The notes beneath the pieces are model-generated. The model saw nothing but the letters and a program-made list of their open reading frames with translations, was not told the DNA's origin and did not search any database. The translations under genes and the position numbers were made by a program. DNA of 64,000 bases. Source: Aplectana chamaeleonis (Eukaryota > Nematoda > Chromadorea > Rhabditida > Cosmocercidae). Positions 21,709-33,786 of the stretch are shown here, one piece after another. Location: assembly GCA_029168955.1 (NCBI GenBank), contig JAPDOI010000175.1, positions 248,001-312,000 of the forward strand. Direction: 5' to 3'. Positions within the stretch are counted from its first letter, which is position 1. Each line of letters starts with the position of its first letter.

Positions 21709-22601
21709 TCATACAGTTGCGAGCTGGAGGCGATGGGACAGGTCAAGACAGTCAGCTGTCGAAAAGTTTATGAACCTGAAGGACAATCAGTGAATTTCTA
21801 CGTGTGAGAAATAATGCTATCCTCTCTCTTATGTGTCTAGCAGAACATCAGAATGTCTGTGTGATTTGAAAGCTCTATCAAGAATGCCTCATTTCAGGGT
21901 TCACAGGATGCCACTGAATCCCGGTTCGGATTCTACACCTTCGCTCTGGGCAGTCAACACGTGGTATGAGCCGTACTAACTTTCGGAATGGGAGATGATG
22001 CGGAATACAATGATATATGTACGTATTCAATCGTTCGCAAACGTAAGAGTTGTGTAAGACTTATCGTGGGTGGGGAGAATATTTGCTGGTAAGATGTAGT
22101 CACCTTTAAAGAAAACATCAAAAATGTATTTGTTTGAGATGGCATACTCTAAAGCCATGAAAGTTGTATGTTCATACAAATAATGTAAGGAAACAACCAT
22201 GAGGCCATCTGGAATCGCAGTGGCTTGCGTTTACCGTGCAACGTGAGTGCGTATTTGTGAAAACCCATGGACTGGATTAGCCAAGGATCGTTCGGTATTG
22301 GATCTTTGGGGAACAGCATAATTCTACACGGAACGGGAATCGAATTAGTGTCAAATTGTGAAATTGCGACATCTCTGAGTACGTGCTTTTCTGCTCCGAA
22401 CGCGAGCTGCTGCAGATTATTTTCAGGCCAAAGGAGAAAGAAGAGATCTGCAAACCGGGTGGCAAAGGATGTATCAAGGATGATGATTGCGATAAGAACG
22501 ACAACGCATGCATTAGCTCGATTGGAGACAAATGCAACGCAACATGCGTAACTTTTGGCCCCAATAAGGGTCTCTGTTCCCCAAGTGTGCAAATTTATTG
22601 A
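21709..22601 (+). CDS. CAP/SCP-TAPS (ASP-like) secreted protein, partial, possibly decayed
   Basis: Three plus-strand exons fit by splice site and phase: 21,709-21,803 (acceptor gttttcag, donor gtgaga, ends phase 2), 21,898-21,960 (acceptor atttcag) and 22,427-22,601 (acceptor attttcag, stop TGA). The first encodes YSCELEAMGQVK and NFYVVHR, the second SLWAVNT, resembling the helix and loop of nematode ASP/CAP domains. The last is a seven-cysteine tail (EEICKPGGKGCIKDDDC...) like the C-terminal Cys-rich hinge of such proteins. The middle of the CAP domain is not evident, and reading past 21,960 gives WYEPY then a stop. So this is either a fragment, a pseudogene or a mis-joined model. No upstream signal-peptide exon was found. 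Confidence 0.45.
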
Positions 22602-23105
22602 TATAGGTTGATTGGATCGATATTGCATTCTGAACTTTGATTTCAGGCGGAAGACCATACTCTCATCAAAGCCATTCTAACAAAAAGGCTAACATCGAAG
22701 TTATCAAGAGAATGGTTTATTTACATTGATAGCAATGATTCGCCTTGCATAAATCTGTCCTTTTCAAATTTCATTGGAATACAATCCTAGAAGCAAGGTA
22801 TTAAACAAGATTGATGCAGTAACGGCCCTTCATGTCTTCGACCTCTCATGCTTTTGTGCTTTGTGAGGCGACTAACTTCTCTTTGAAACTACTACGAATA
22901 CTGGTGGCACTTTCTCAAACTAGATGGGCCATTTACCAAGGTAGCATGCTAATAGCGGATGGTAATGCAGGAAGAGCCACACAATGATTCCTTCTACTTT
23001 GAATCTTCAAGCTGGTTGGTGGCATTAGCCAGGAGTTCTGCTACGGCTTAATCATTCTGTAGACTGTCGCTATCCCACGGCGGACTTCACTACTCATCCA
23101 TAGAT

Positions 23106-23133
23106 ATTAGATTAGATTAGATTAGATTTATTC
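23106..23133. repeat. (GATTA)n microsatellite
   Basis: Four to five copies of the pentamer (tattagattagattagattag). It may be the tail of a degenerate non-LTR element, but no RT was found beside it. Confidence 0.6.
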
Positions 23134-23139
23134 CGACAT

Positions 23140-25267
23140 ATAAGACGTCGTGGGAAAAAAGAAAACATTACAATAATTCTAAACAAGCACAAAAGGATTG
23201 CGCGATATGCAATAGGGAAATGCTGAGTGAAAAAATCCATTCTAATTATTTGCTTTCTGAGAAACCTGTGAACCACGTAACACTAACAGCTGAGCAACCT
23301 CGCATCAGTAAAACGCTCAAAACCTAAAAATGTTTCAATATGTGCAGTGCTCTGCATCAACTGGCCTTAAACAGTAGCAGCTCTGATGGCAAAAGCATGA
23401 GCCGCCATGTTAGATCGCGCTCGAGCTGTGAAAACTTCATACTGTTCTATAGTTGATATGTTGTTGAAACAGTTACCTAACTTGTATACCTGTGGGATCG
23501 GAAGCTTACTCGAAATATTTCGCATCTGGGAACTAAGGCAATTGTTACACCAAAAGTTTGAGACCGTCACAGGTGCAGTCAACTGTTACGAATCGTGCCG
23601 AGACCACGCCCACACAGTACAAAAATGCTGTCGTAACAACAGTTTGCAGCAATTGTCGCGGCCGCTGCCTCGAAAGAGGATGTTATGCCTGAAATATGCA
23701 AACCGTGCGGTAATTGGTCGCTGTCGCGGTACAGTGCACTTCGACGGGTGTCAGCGGCAGCGAGCCATGTTTCAACCCAGTGCCGTGCCTATGACAGGCC
23801 TGTCGCACGGTGTAACAGTGGACTAAGGTCTCGGTCATAGTTGGTAAGAAAAAACGCCGTGACCTGCCGTGGCCGACCCGGTCGATACGTATGAAAAGTA
23901 TGAACGATGGAGGTTGCAAAAAATACCAGGCGAGGCCGGATGTGGCTGACGCGGTCAATATGCAGGAAATATGTGGAACGATCTCATGAATATCACTCAT
24001 TTCTTACCTTACATAATGTGAATATCGGTCGGGTCGGCCACACCGGTTGCTTTTTTCACTCCACCTCATGCATTTCCTTCATAACTATCGACAGGGCTGG
24101 CTGCTATACTTAGTGTCCGAATCACTCCTTGGATATTCGACCGGATATCCGAGATTAGGAAAATCCGATATCCGAAAGTTTGAAAAAATGCATTACCTGA
24201 ATCGAACCAATATCCGGGAAATTTAAAATCGGCATTATCTGGATCGAACCATTACCAGAAGCGTCAATAATTCTGATGAAATCGGATAAAGTCGGATAAT
24301 TTTTGGATGAATTCGGCTTAAATCGCACTTAGCCACGCCCTTTTTTCCGTGCCGTCTTCTATTTAGTATGTCAACCCAGGGTCTAACTCCTCTTTCCAAA
24401 ATCAGAAGTCGTTGCGGCGCGGAAAAATGGGCGTTGTCAAATGAGATAACCAAGTGGCTAGTTCCATAAAGCCAGCTTGCTCGGATGAGTCCGGGCGGAG
24501 CAAGCAGCAGAGCGGTCGGTCATGGCAAAAGATAGAAGTGATGAAGAGTTTTGAACATGATAATCCCGATAAGCCTTTGATCGGCTGAAATTTAGGGAGC
24601 TAGGATATACACATAAACATCTGGCACAAGTATTATAAGAAAAGAGCACATTTTTTATGAACTCAGCAGCTTCCCTCTCGATAATCGCCTAAAAGATTGA
24701 AAGCAGGGAGAAATGAAGGGAGTAACGAGTTCAACGATACAAAAAACTGAGCCAGTCCTTCACGTAAGCCCTGCACTATATCGTTTCAGCCCCAACGCCT
24801 CAATTCTAATTGTTGCTTGAGTTTCGGCAAATATCATTCCTTACTCCATCAACCACTAGGACACCATGAAAGGGCTCCGAAATGAAGCAAACTCATCGCT
24901 CAGAACATCTTCAAAAGATGGTCTGACACAAGATCAAGCATGACCACAAACTAGGGAAAGCCACTTGTCAAATCTTATATACAGTCACCTTCTTCAAAGA
25001 TAGCAGGTTCCTTGTTTATGATCTGATGGCAGAAGATGTCACTGGAAAATTTTAGTGTAGTCTTCCAACATCGGCAGTCTGAATTTGAGGGGACGAATAT
25101 GTGCATGTTCATTGGCGCAATCTTGAGTCGCGCAATCTTGTGAAAATGTTCTGAGCGATTATATTGCTTCACAACAGGTTATTGGAAAAGGGAATGGAAT
25201 TCGCCGAGAAATTAAGCATACTACGTCACTGATGGCTTGTCGAGTAATGTCTTCCTGGCCTTGGCCT
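23140..25267. other. Intergenic, no supported gene
   Basis: Contains degenerate direct repeats of ATCCGATATCCGA type at 24,120-24,320. The GC-richer stretch 23,600-24,060 has open frames but no domain I can defend. A segment at 24,470-24,600 (gggcggagcaagcagcagagcggtc...) has a diverged relative at 62,890-63,060. Confidence 0.45.
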
Positions 25268-25271
25268 TTAA

Positions 25272-25756
25272 AGGCAGTGTTCACCATGAGAATCGTTTTT
25301 CTGTTTCTCCACCTATCTTGAGAAGCGCTCCATGCTGATTCTAATGATGTCTCTGAAGTCGATCGAGACCTTTTGTGAACGGAGTTATGGTCCCTCAAAG
25401 ATTGAGCTAAGGAAAATGGTGGACGAGTTGTCCGAGGCTTGTAACTTACGTCTTTTGCAGTCGATGTATGCGAGCTGACCTGAGTAAAGAGAGAAGTCGA
25501 GAATGAAGAGAAGAACGGGGCTAATAATCGGAAACCATCGCTCATCTCACGATTTCAAGCGTTCATTCGTCCACGTCGGTGGGCGGGTGTTGCGCTTTTG
25601 GGGTTTGCCTTGCGCTCGAAGTGGCAACTTCGGGCTCTTTTGGGGCTCTTCCTGGCTCGTTTTCATGCGTTCTTCCGATGTTAACGTTACAGAGTGTACC
25701 TCCACTACCCATTCCTAGTGAAATTTCAAACCTTTTTTTCATCGTGAACACTGCCT
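25272..25756. mobile_element. TTAA-flanked MITE (family 1, reverse orientation)
   Basis: Ends AGGCAGTGTTCACCATGAG and TCATCGTGAACACTGCCT, TTAA at 25,268-25,271 and 25,757-25,760. Body closely matches 26,555-27,037. The repeated open frame containing VGGRVLRFWGLPCARSG is a repeat artefact present in several copies. Confidence 0.85.
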
Positions 25757-25760
25757 TTAA

Positions 25761-26237
25761 AGGCAGCAGGCACACTCAAAAACGATATCAATTTTATGCG
25801 ATGAATCGAAGGTCTGTTAGTGTTCAGAAATAACGAAAAAACGGGAAAAAAATCTTGAAATGAAGATATAACGGTTCGTTCTATATTGGTCTGAAAGTGA
25901 GCGAGTTGTACCGCATTGGCTGAAATAGCGGAGCTAGCGACAAATTTGTTGGGATAACGACGCTTATGTACTCGTACAGCCCTTTCTGGAACGCTTACAC
26001 CCTTAGAAGCCTAAAAACTGATCCAAAATGAGCGTAATCGAGCATGGAATATCTGAATTGAAGGGCGGAGCCCGTATCGGTGGGCGGAGAAAGGATGATT
26101 TGGTGACTCAATACGGTTCAAATACGGTCATTTTAACTCGTTTTTGACGCTTGCAACTTAGTGAGGGCTATTCTAGGGCCTGCACGACCCCACTAATGTA
26201 GTTATCTCGACAGCTTTTGCGAGCGTGCCTGCTGCTT
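25761..26237. mobile_element. TTAA-flanked MITE (family 2)
   Basis: Starts AGGCAGCAGGCACACTC directly after the TTAA closing the previous element and ends GAGCGTGCCTGCTGCT plus TTAA (26,238-26,241). Related to 5280-5740 and 28,409-28,850 by its ends. Confidence 0.75.
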
Positions 26238-26550
26238 TTAAAGAGGCAGCCATGCAACATCGTCATTTGAAGGAATCGAAAATTCATTTCCTCCGCAACA
26301 AATCGGTTGGTGGATCTTCCATGACTTCTCATTGGAGAACCGAATAGTTAGTGCATTTCTATCACCAAGGCTTAAGTGAAGTTCATGGCATACCCTTTTG
26401 CGCGGTAATCACCAGGTTCAACTTGTGAGCTCCGCAAACTGAGAGAACAAGATCATTCCTTCGTATGTCCTCATACTACGTCTCTGATTTGAGCCTTCAG
26501 CAATCCATAAAAGCCTTGCATACGACCCATCATCACTAAAGCTCCATCGC
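26238..26550. other. Spacer between TTAA elements
   Basis: About 310 bp, nothing recognised. Confidence 0.5.
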
Positions 26551-26554
26551 TTAA

Positions 26555-27037
26555 AGGCAGTGTTCACCGTGAAAATCGTATTTCTGCTTTTCCCCTATCT
26601 TGAAAACGGCCCCATGCTGATTCCAATGATGTCTCTGAAATCGTACAAGACCTTCTGGGAACGGAGTTATGGTCCCTCAAAGATTGAGCTAAGGAAACAT
26701 GGTGGACGAGTTGTCCAAGGCTTGTAACTTCTGTCGACTAGCCGATCTATGCGAGCTGACCTGAGTAAAGAGAGAAGCTGAGAATGAAGGGAAGAACGGG
26801 GCTAATGATTGGAAATCATCGCTCATCTCACGATTTCAAGCGTTCATTCGTCCACGTCGGTGGGCGGGTGTTGCGCTTTTGGGGTTTGCCTTGCGCTCGA
26901 AGTGGCAACTTCGGGCTCTTTTGGGGCTTTTCCTGGCTTGTTTTCATGCGTTCTTTCGACGTCAGCGATACAGTATGCCCCTCCACTACCCATTCCTAGT
27001 GGAAACTGAAACACATTTTTTATCGTGAACACTGCCT
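26555..27037. mobile_element. TTAA-flanked MITE (family 1)
   Basis: Ends AGGCAGTGTTCACCGTG and TATCGTGAACACTGCCT, TTAA at 26,551-26,554 and 27,038-27,041. High similarity to 25,272-25,756 suggests recent spread. Confidence 0.85.
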
Positions 27038-28404
27038 TTAAGCCTCAGAGAACTTTAGGCGACCAGAAGCTTAGACATTCTGGATCCAGGATAGAATCGC
27101 AACGACATGCGAATTGGATCAAATCGAAAGGAATATCGTCCGTGTCTTTCGAATGGGAAGCCGCGCTCAGCGATCGGTTCAATCGATTGCTATATGCTTC
27201 GTTTTCCCGCGCGCATATTTTTTATGCCAAGAAGCTTAGCGGCTTCCTACTCAAATCACCTAGACCATGCAAGTCCCTGTAGAAAAAAGAAAGGTTCCTA
27301 AAAGAACTTGTTCGCCGGCCAACCCTGAAGTTCATGGGATGCAACACTCGATGTCGAGCTCCACTGCCTCCATCAACATCGCCAAGAAAGGGTTGTGGTT
27401 TCCTGCTACGAAGCGGGAAATTCGGGGAGCGGTTCACCCCTTCTCTCACATTTATCTGGATTCAACAATAGAAGCTCCAGTGCTAGTGGACCAGCACAAA
27501 TCCATCTCCTCGAGCTTGCTTTGAGGAACTTGACCCACTTGACTTACTAGGCTGGCTTCCGCCTTGCGAGGTCAGTCATCTTCACCAAGGACTTCTCTAA
27601 AGTCAGTGTTAACCACAGAAACCGTCGTTGAGCTTTTTCAGGAAATCGAGAGGTGCGGGGCTCATGGCAGCAGCAATGATAAAAATAGCCCCAAATAACC
27701 CCATATGATCTTGAACTTCTGCGTAAAGCGCGATCCCTGCACACTCCCTTCAACGGCCACTGATCGAAACAAGCTACTGAAAAATCGACTCCGAGAAGAA
27801 AACAATAGTCAAATGGGGTGAATTTGTTGAATCCAAGCATCATGAGGAATGGTGTGATCATTCGATAATCGTACTCAGACAGTCGGGGCTTAGTATGTCG
27901 GCACAGCAGTGTTAGTACTCTAGGGCAAACATGGAGTACTAACGCTCGTTGCGACCAGGAGCTGCTTGCAACGGCAGCATATCTTGCTAACGTATGATGG
28001 CGTTCTACCCCTCGTTATCGACAGTATGTTCTGCAAACGGTGAGAGAATTTCGACTGCCACCGTCTTTGATGTCATATACTGCGTTCCATGTTTTGATCA
28101 ATACGTGTAAAGTGAACGGTGCACCGGGGCCAGGGAGTCCCCAGTGTCAGTGTCAAGGCTTAGAACCACCTTTTCCGATCGCGCTTGCTCCCTAAGCAAG
28201 TCGGGTATGGAGTTATATTCGGTTTGCCGCATGAATCGATGCGCCAATACCGAATAGTATCACCATTCCGCGACAGATTCGGTCCGACGGACAACTCACG
28301 CAACTGATGATTTGGTTAACTTTAGCTGCCACGAGGTTGACGGAAGTGAGATTCTACGATGTTCCAAATTTGTGAAATTTGAGTCAACTGCGGCTTTCAA
28401 GAGC
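27038..28404. other. Intergenic; fragment of another TTAA-type element near 27.6 kb
   Basis: 27,597-27,790 (aaagtcagtgttaaccacagaaaccgtc... to ttcaacggccactgatcga) resembles 58,313-58,490 and, inverted, 58,940-59,020. The rest shows no supported gene. Confidence 0.4.
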
Positions 28405-28408
28405 TTAG

Positions 28409-28850
28409 AGGCAGCAGACACGCAGAAAAATGATATCGATTTTATGACATAAATCGAAGGTTTGAAGCTGGTAATATGGGAAAGGAACGAAAAAACCGAA
28501 GCAATCTGCATGCTAATACGGGAATAACGGCTGTTTTTGTTATGGGGTAAAGTAGACGAAATATGCCCGATCGTTGAAATAGCGAATATTAACGATAGAC
28601 CGGTTGAGATTACAAAGCCGATAGACTCCTACAACGTGTACTAGAACGCTCACCTCGTTGGAAGCTTCAAAAAGGGGCGGGGTTGACTAAGCTCATGAGA
28701 GAAGCTGACGAAATTCTTCGATGTGCACTGCTCAAATTCAGTGGTTTTGACTCGTTTTTGACGCTTCCAACGGCGTGAGCGTTCTTCTAGGGGCCACACG
28801 ACCCAAGTAACGTGGTTACCTCAACAACTTTTCGAGCGTGTCTGCTGCCT
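28409..28850. mobile_element. TTAA-type MITE (family 2)
   Basis: Ends AGGCAGCAGACACGC and GCGTGTCTGCTGCCT. Right TTAA at 28,851-28,854; the left site is TTAG (mutated). It abuts a Penelope relic. Confidence 0.7.
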
Positions 28851-28879
28851 TTAAGGATCGGCTCAGTTACAGGGCTAAG

Positions 28880-30000
28880 ATCGAGTTTTGGCATGTGAGT
28901 GCAGCGCAAACTTGGGCGTTTCCTACCATTTCCTTCCCTTCTACGTATTTCAAACAACAAGAACCCAATACACGCGGCGATTCAAACTTCCGGTTTTTTG
29001 CAGATGAAGTTTCCAGGGTCATTAGACATTTCCATCCGTAAAAAATCACTAAAAAATCTGAGCCACTGGCAAGTTTTGGGTTATAGGAAGGTGTCTAAGC
29101 CGATAGCTTCCAACGCCATACACTTATCCGTCGGCGACAAAGGTGGGGATTTTATCGTTATCCCTCATTACATTGATGTGGCAATAACCGAGAACCACTT
29201 TTCGGATGCGTCAATTTATCGCCCTTCCTCGGAGAAACAGCTAAAATCGCAATATCTAAAGCTCAATAGGATATGCGTTTTTGAGGCGAAATTGGCGCTC
29301 AAGCCGCAATCAGCATTGAAAAGATTATCCATCTTGTCGAATTTCGTACTTGCTCATCAAAACTTACAAATTCAGAGGTCTTAAAAAAAACTTCAGAGGA
29401 TCTCACTTTAGTCAACCCCGCAGCAGTTAAAGTTGGACGAATTATCAGTTGAGTGGGTGGCCCAACGGACCAAATCGCATGGTTCTTCAGTACGGTTCTC
29501 ATCCAGCTCCAACTTTTGATACCAGCTCACCTGCGGGACATTAGCAATGACTCCGCTATGGAGGCAATTTTCAAGCTACTATGTCAACATCAAAGCGTAC
29601 AGGGAAGGGCTTTCTGTGCTCAACCTTATGGTTCTGCTGAATGAATGCCTCAACTGCAATGTTTTAAGTGAACGGGAAACAACTTTTTCTCAAACACGGG
29701 GACTGGCTATGGGACGGCGGCTGGTGCCAACGCTCGTGATCGCATTCACGGCAAAGGTCGGAGCAAGTGTGCTCGAATCCGTGCATATGTTTTATTGTCA
29801 CTACATTAGCGACTGTTTCATAATTGGCTCGAGGCAACAGGAAATTGACCAATGTTTCGATCTTATGAACGCTCAGTCTAAACACAAACTTATTCGGGAA
29901 AATTCGTGTGATGGCTGGTTGCCTACCGGTAGTACCGGTAGCCACAATCGTATCTTAATCCATATCTTGCTACTACACATCTTGCAAAGTAAAACACTGC
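28880..30000 (+). pseudogene. Penelope-like element reverse transcriptase (second relic)
   Basis: Blocks in order on the plus strand: SVGDKGGDFIVIP (the DKGG motif of PLE RTs, ~29,130), VGGPTDQIAWFFSTVLIQLQ (~29,455), FSQTRGLAMGRRLVPTL (~29,690), and YCHYISDCFIIG (~29,795), where the usual Y-I-D-D is YISD, so a catalytic Asp is lost. Frameshifts separate the blocks. Same element type as at 14.1-17.4 kb; the GIY-YIG part is absent because a TTAA element begins at 30,037. Confidence 0.75.
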
Positions 30001-30036
30001 GTCTCAACTCTGTCTCTTAATGTCGAGTGACTTTAA

Positions 30037-30517
30037 AGTGTTCACGATAAAAATCGTTTTTCTGTTTATCCGCTCATATTGAAAACGGTCCTGTGCTGAT
30101 TAAAATGGTGTATATGGAATCGTACAAGACCTTCTGGGAACGGAGTTATCGTCCCTCAAAAATTGAGCTAGGGAAGCATGATGAACGAGTTGTCCGAAGC
30201 TTGTAACTTCCGTCTTCTGCAACCGATGTATGCGAGTTGACCCGAGTGAAGAGAGAAGTTGAGAATGAAGGGATGAACGGGGCTTTTGATAGGAAACCAT
30301 CGCTAATCTCACGATCTCCAGTTTTCATTTGTTCACGTCGTAGGTCGGGCATTGCGCTTTTTGGGCTTGCCTTGCGCTCAAAGTAGCAACTTCGAGCTCT
30401 TTTAGGACTGTTCCTGGGTCGTTTTCATGCGTTTTTTAAACGTTAGCGTTACAGTGTGCCCCTGCACTACCCACTCCTAGTGAAAACTAAAACACATTTT
30501 TATCGCGAACACTGCCC
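30037..30517. mobile_element. TTAA-flanked MITE (family 1)
   Basis: Starts AGTGTTCACGATAAAAATCG (first three bases of the usual end lost) after TTAA 30,033-30,036 and ends ATCGCGAACACTGCCC before TTAA 30,518-30,521. Confidence 0.8.
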
Positions 30518-30525
30518 TTAATTAA

Positions 30526-31011
30526 AGGCAGTGTTCACGATAAAAATCGTTTTTCTGTTTTTCCACCTATCCTGAGAACGGCCCCATGCTGATTCCAATG
30601 ATGTCTCTGAAATCGTACAAGACCTTCTGGGAACGGAGTTATGGTCCCTCAAAAATTGAGCTAAGGAAACATGGTGGACGAGTTGTCCGAGGCTTGTAAC
30701 TTCTGTATTTTGCAACCGATCTATGCGAACTGACTTGAGTAAGGAGAGAAGCTGAGAATGAAGGAAAGAACGGGGCTAATGATTGGAAATCATCGCTAAT
30801 CTCACGATCTTGAGCATTCATTTGTGCACGTCGTTGGGCGTGTGTTGCGCTTTTGGGTATTGCCTTGCACTCGAAGTGGCAACTTCGGGCTCCTCTAGAA
30901 GCTTTTCCTGGCTCGTTTTCATGCGTTCTTTCCAAGTCAACGTTACAGTGTGCCCCTCCACTACCATTCATAGTGGAACCTAAAACACATTTTTTATAGT
31001 GAACACTGCCT
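30526..31011. mobile_element. TTAA-flanked MITE (family 1), tandem with the previous
   Basis: Starts after a second TTAA (30,522-30,525), so the two copies are separated by TTAATTAA only. Ends TATAGTGAACACTGCCT plus TTAA (31,012-31,015). Same orientation as its neighbour. Confidence 0.85.
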
Positions 31012-31015
31012 TTAA

Positions 31016-31260
31016 GGTATCATTGTCGGTGATATTTCCCACAATGATAGGCGAGGAAGATTCCGGGCACACAGTGTCGAAAGAACTGAGGTGAACGAGC
31101 AAGGAATGACAAAAGAGCAGCTTTCATGCGTACTGAGGTCTCCGAGACGCCTCACTGCCCTTTTCACCTTCTCAAAGTGAACAAATGAAAACTTGAGACT
31201 GTGAAATCAGCAAGTGATAGAATAAAAGAATTACTGTTAGAGGCAGGGTTCGCAACAAAA
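31016..31260. repeat. Fragment related to the 52,524-52,903 element
   Basis: Shares CACAGTGTC.AAAGAAC and the surrounding ~150 bp with the 52.5-kb element. It ends near 31,238 where GAGGCAGGGTTCGCAAC, an end like that of the nested element at 53,047, begins. Confidence 0.45.
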
Positions 31261-31335
31261 GCGGTTGTTGCGTTATCTCCATGAAAAGATATGTAAACTC
31301 TGTTTCATTCCAAGTGAACTCATGTTTTCCGTTAT

Positions 31336-31430
31336 CACAGCGCGGAGCGGTGGCTTTTTCGTCGAAACCTTATCACTAGTTATATTTCTCCGAAGGCCCA
31401 ACGCTCCGCTGCTGGTGATAATCGAAATTA
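31336..31430. repeat. Short palindromic repeat (TTATCACAGCGCGGA family), copy 2
   Basis: TTATCACAGCGCGGAGCGGTGG..GCTCCGCTGCTGGTGATAA. The flank ctctgtttcattcca..tgaactcatgtttt is shared (inverted) with the copy at 40.67 kb, so the repeat unit extends to ~31,290. Confidence 0.6.
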
Positions 31431-32335
31431 ACAGGTCACTAAGGATGTTTCAGAGCTTAGGTATGGCCATCACAAAAGTAAAAGTAAGTGAAAAATTGAA
31501 GCAAAATGCTCAGGAACCAGTTAATGCTTGGTTTTCCCACGCCCCAGTTATTGAGAGTCCAAAAAATGCCAAATTCGCCGTCTTCTATTTTGCTTTCAAA
31601 GCAATTACTGTTTCCTCTAATAGTAAGAGACTATTGACCTTTTTGATTTAGAGCAAAATAAATGACGAATGAATAAGCGTTCATGAAAACGTCGTTAATT
31701 TCGGGGCGTGAGGACGCCTGCAGTTCGAAAATTGTTACATATCGCGTACACTGCATTCAGGTGAGCTATATACATATCACGCTTGATTGCATTGATAAGA
31801 ATGATACTTTAATAGCGCGGGGTTATTCCATCCTCGCGAGGGAAGTATACAAAGCGTAGGTCGGATGTGAGGAAACGAATTGTATTACTAGTATCTCTCG
31901 AAAATCTATAGTAAAACTGGGCAATATCCCGCCCCGAGTCGCTGGCTCCGAGAAGTTATAAGCCCAAAATGGTAGTTTTTTGTGCTTCTTGGACCTTCCA
32001 AAACGATCAGGAAACTCTCGAAAATCTGGAAGCGGACCTCGTAATCGTGTTGAGCGACCAAAGCAACCCCTCCGAGCAAAGTTCAGGTGGAAACACATTG
32101 CCCGAATTTTGTGACGACTGATAGCGTTTTGGACTACGGATTTTCGGTCGAGCGGTTATTGATATCAAATGGGGGGTTCTAAAAACGCTTCGAAACGCTT
32201 CTCTCTTCCAGCACAAAAGTAAAAGCAAAGCTCCAAAATTTCATTGGAGGGACTTGGAAGTAATGTCGCTTTCTTACACTGAATACAAACACATACTGCT
32301 CTGCTTAGTTTCGTCCTCGATCGCCTGACATGGAT
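31431..32335. other. Unassigned sequence
   Basis: Contains an open plus-strand stretch to 31,651 and minus-strand frames at 31,823-32,228 without recognisable motifs. No supported gene. Confidence 0.4.
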
Positions 32336-32339
32336 TTGC

Positions 32340-32560
32340 TTCTACTTCGACCCTTTACAACAAGTTGCCTAACGATGATGGACTTCCTAGTCGATACGAG
32401 TCGAAAAGATCAAATTTACCCGATTTTATCTTGAGAAACCAACTCTGGCGTTTACGAATGTCCAATCCCTTAGGATAAAGATCGCAAATGTTTTTGGTAG
32501 CCACTGCTGCATACTTATGTACCTTGCGAAATTCAAGAAGCATGCCATGCCAAATGGGTA
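32340..32560 (-). pseudogene. Mariner-type transposase N-terminal fragment
   Basis: The minus-strand frame reads LLEFRKV, then ICDLYPKGLDIRKRQSW, FLKIKSGKFDL and RLGSPSSL. This is the DNA-binding helix-turn-helix signature of mariner transposases (compare the W-F-x-K-F-x-S-G-D-F-D-L / R-S-G-R-P-S pattern). No DDE part follows, and the original acidic residue after FKSG is Lys here. A truncated relic. Confidence 0.65.
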
Positions 32561-33433
32561 ACTCTACTAGTATTCGGCTGGCAATTTTGATCAGATTTCA
32601 AAAAAATGTGGCTTAATTGTCTGTAAGTAAAGAAGGCACTATAACCTCGCAATGCCTCTGGCACACCTCTCAACTAAACAATAAACTCATAAATGGTGAT
32701 CAAATTTTGACATGCGCATAAACGACATTTCTACCCGGTCCCCCTTAATAGTAGATGTCCAGCAGCGTTCAAAGGGTTTTTTTTCAATCTTAAATCAGAA
32801 GGGAGATTGTGTACAACCCTCCCTCCAAGAGTCGCTCATCACAGAATCTCACAGTTAGGGGGGGGGGGCGCTTCAAAAGAGAAGGGTGTCCCTTTTTCTT
32901 AACTGCCGAAATGCTGTCCAATCGGAGGGGATGGTTCAGAGAGAGACACAAGGTACGGTCACAGGCTAGCAAGTAGGCAGAGTTTTGGAATTTGGCACAT
33001 TTTAGTAGCTCGAATACAGTCTTTTTGGCTCCTTTTAAGCGCCTATAACTGCGTTAGCGCTCAGGGAGAGGCCAGCGACTGCGATAGAGGAGAGAAACAG
33101 GCCTGAGACAACTAGCCCACCAAATTTACGGCGTCAAAATGTAGGAATCAATAGATTCACAACTACGTTTAGACAGGGCCTAGAGCGTGATTGTGATAAA
33201 CAGGTGCATCGCTTTAAGTCCTGTGCCTCCAAGTGTTGTAGCTGCAATGAGAGCTTCAGTGTTTGATTGTATGGCTTGCCTACGGCTGGCTACGGCCTTC
33301 ATCACATAGGTAAGGCAATGGAGAGAGGGTAAGTTGCTTTTGCTAGTGTGCGACAGTTAAGAGAGGATTTCTGGCGGCCTTTCTCTGACGAGCGCAATCC
33401 GTTAATGCATGTATAATCTGTGAAATTCAGTTA
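32560..33433. other. Intergenic, nothing recognised
   Basis: No long open frames with features; a G9-10 homopolymer run at ~32,860. Confidence 0.5.
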
Positions 33434-33786
33434 CGAAGCCGCGACGCTGTTTGGCGGGCAAATTTGCGCGCGGAATATGAAGGGAAGATGGCTATCGATC
33501 GAAAGACTTCGCATCTGATTGCTAAGCGCGGCTGCCTATTTGAGAGGTGAAAACGATGAATTCGACGCGGAATGGTTCATAAATTTGGCGTATTCTGCTG
33601 CCGTCTGCGACCCAAGAATTAATGCCTACGGAGTGAAGTTTCTATAGCTTGTGTATTGAATAGTCTGGTGAGTGGACCAGGCGCGATGATAGCTGGCCGT
33701 GCGGTGTTGGAAGCATCACCAACCAACGGGGTTTCGATCGCGCGCGGCGATCTACCATTGCAGCTCCGTCCACTCGTCAGACTAAA
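33434..33786. mobile_element. Element with tRNA-like boxes and short TIR, copy 1
   Basis: 33,661-33,786 is bounded by TAGTCTGGTGAGTGGACC and the complement of TTTAGTCTGACGAGTGGACG. It includes TGGCCGTGCGGTGTTGG (A-box-like) and GGGTTTCGATCGCG (B-box-like) about 44 nt apart. The preceding ~220 bp (GAAGCCGCGACGCTGTTTGG...) also recur at 56,247 on, so the family is longer than the tRNA-like part. Confidence 0.55.

Noticed and set aside
22149..22658. 169-codon minus-strand open frame
   Set aside because: Antisense to the Cys-rich exon 22,427-22,601; the plus-strand reading has an acceptor and phase-compatible partners.
23620..23830. Thrombospondin type-1-like segment (CGNWSL...)
   Set aside because: Only a short Cys/Trp resemblance after assuming frameshifts; no splice sites. 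Too weak to list.
25503..27009. Recurring ORF with VGGRVLRFWGLPCARSG in several places
   Set aside because: It occurs only inside family-1 TTAA MITEs; a repeated non-coding sequence that happens to be open.
32860..32872. Poly-G run as a functional G-quadruplex site
   Set aside because: A single homopolymer run without the four-tract arrangement.
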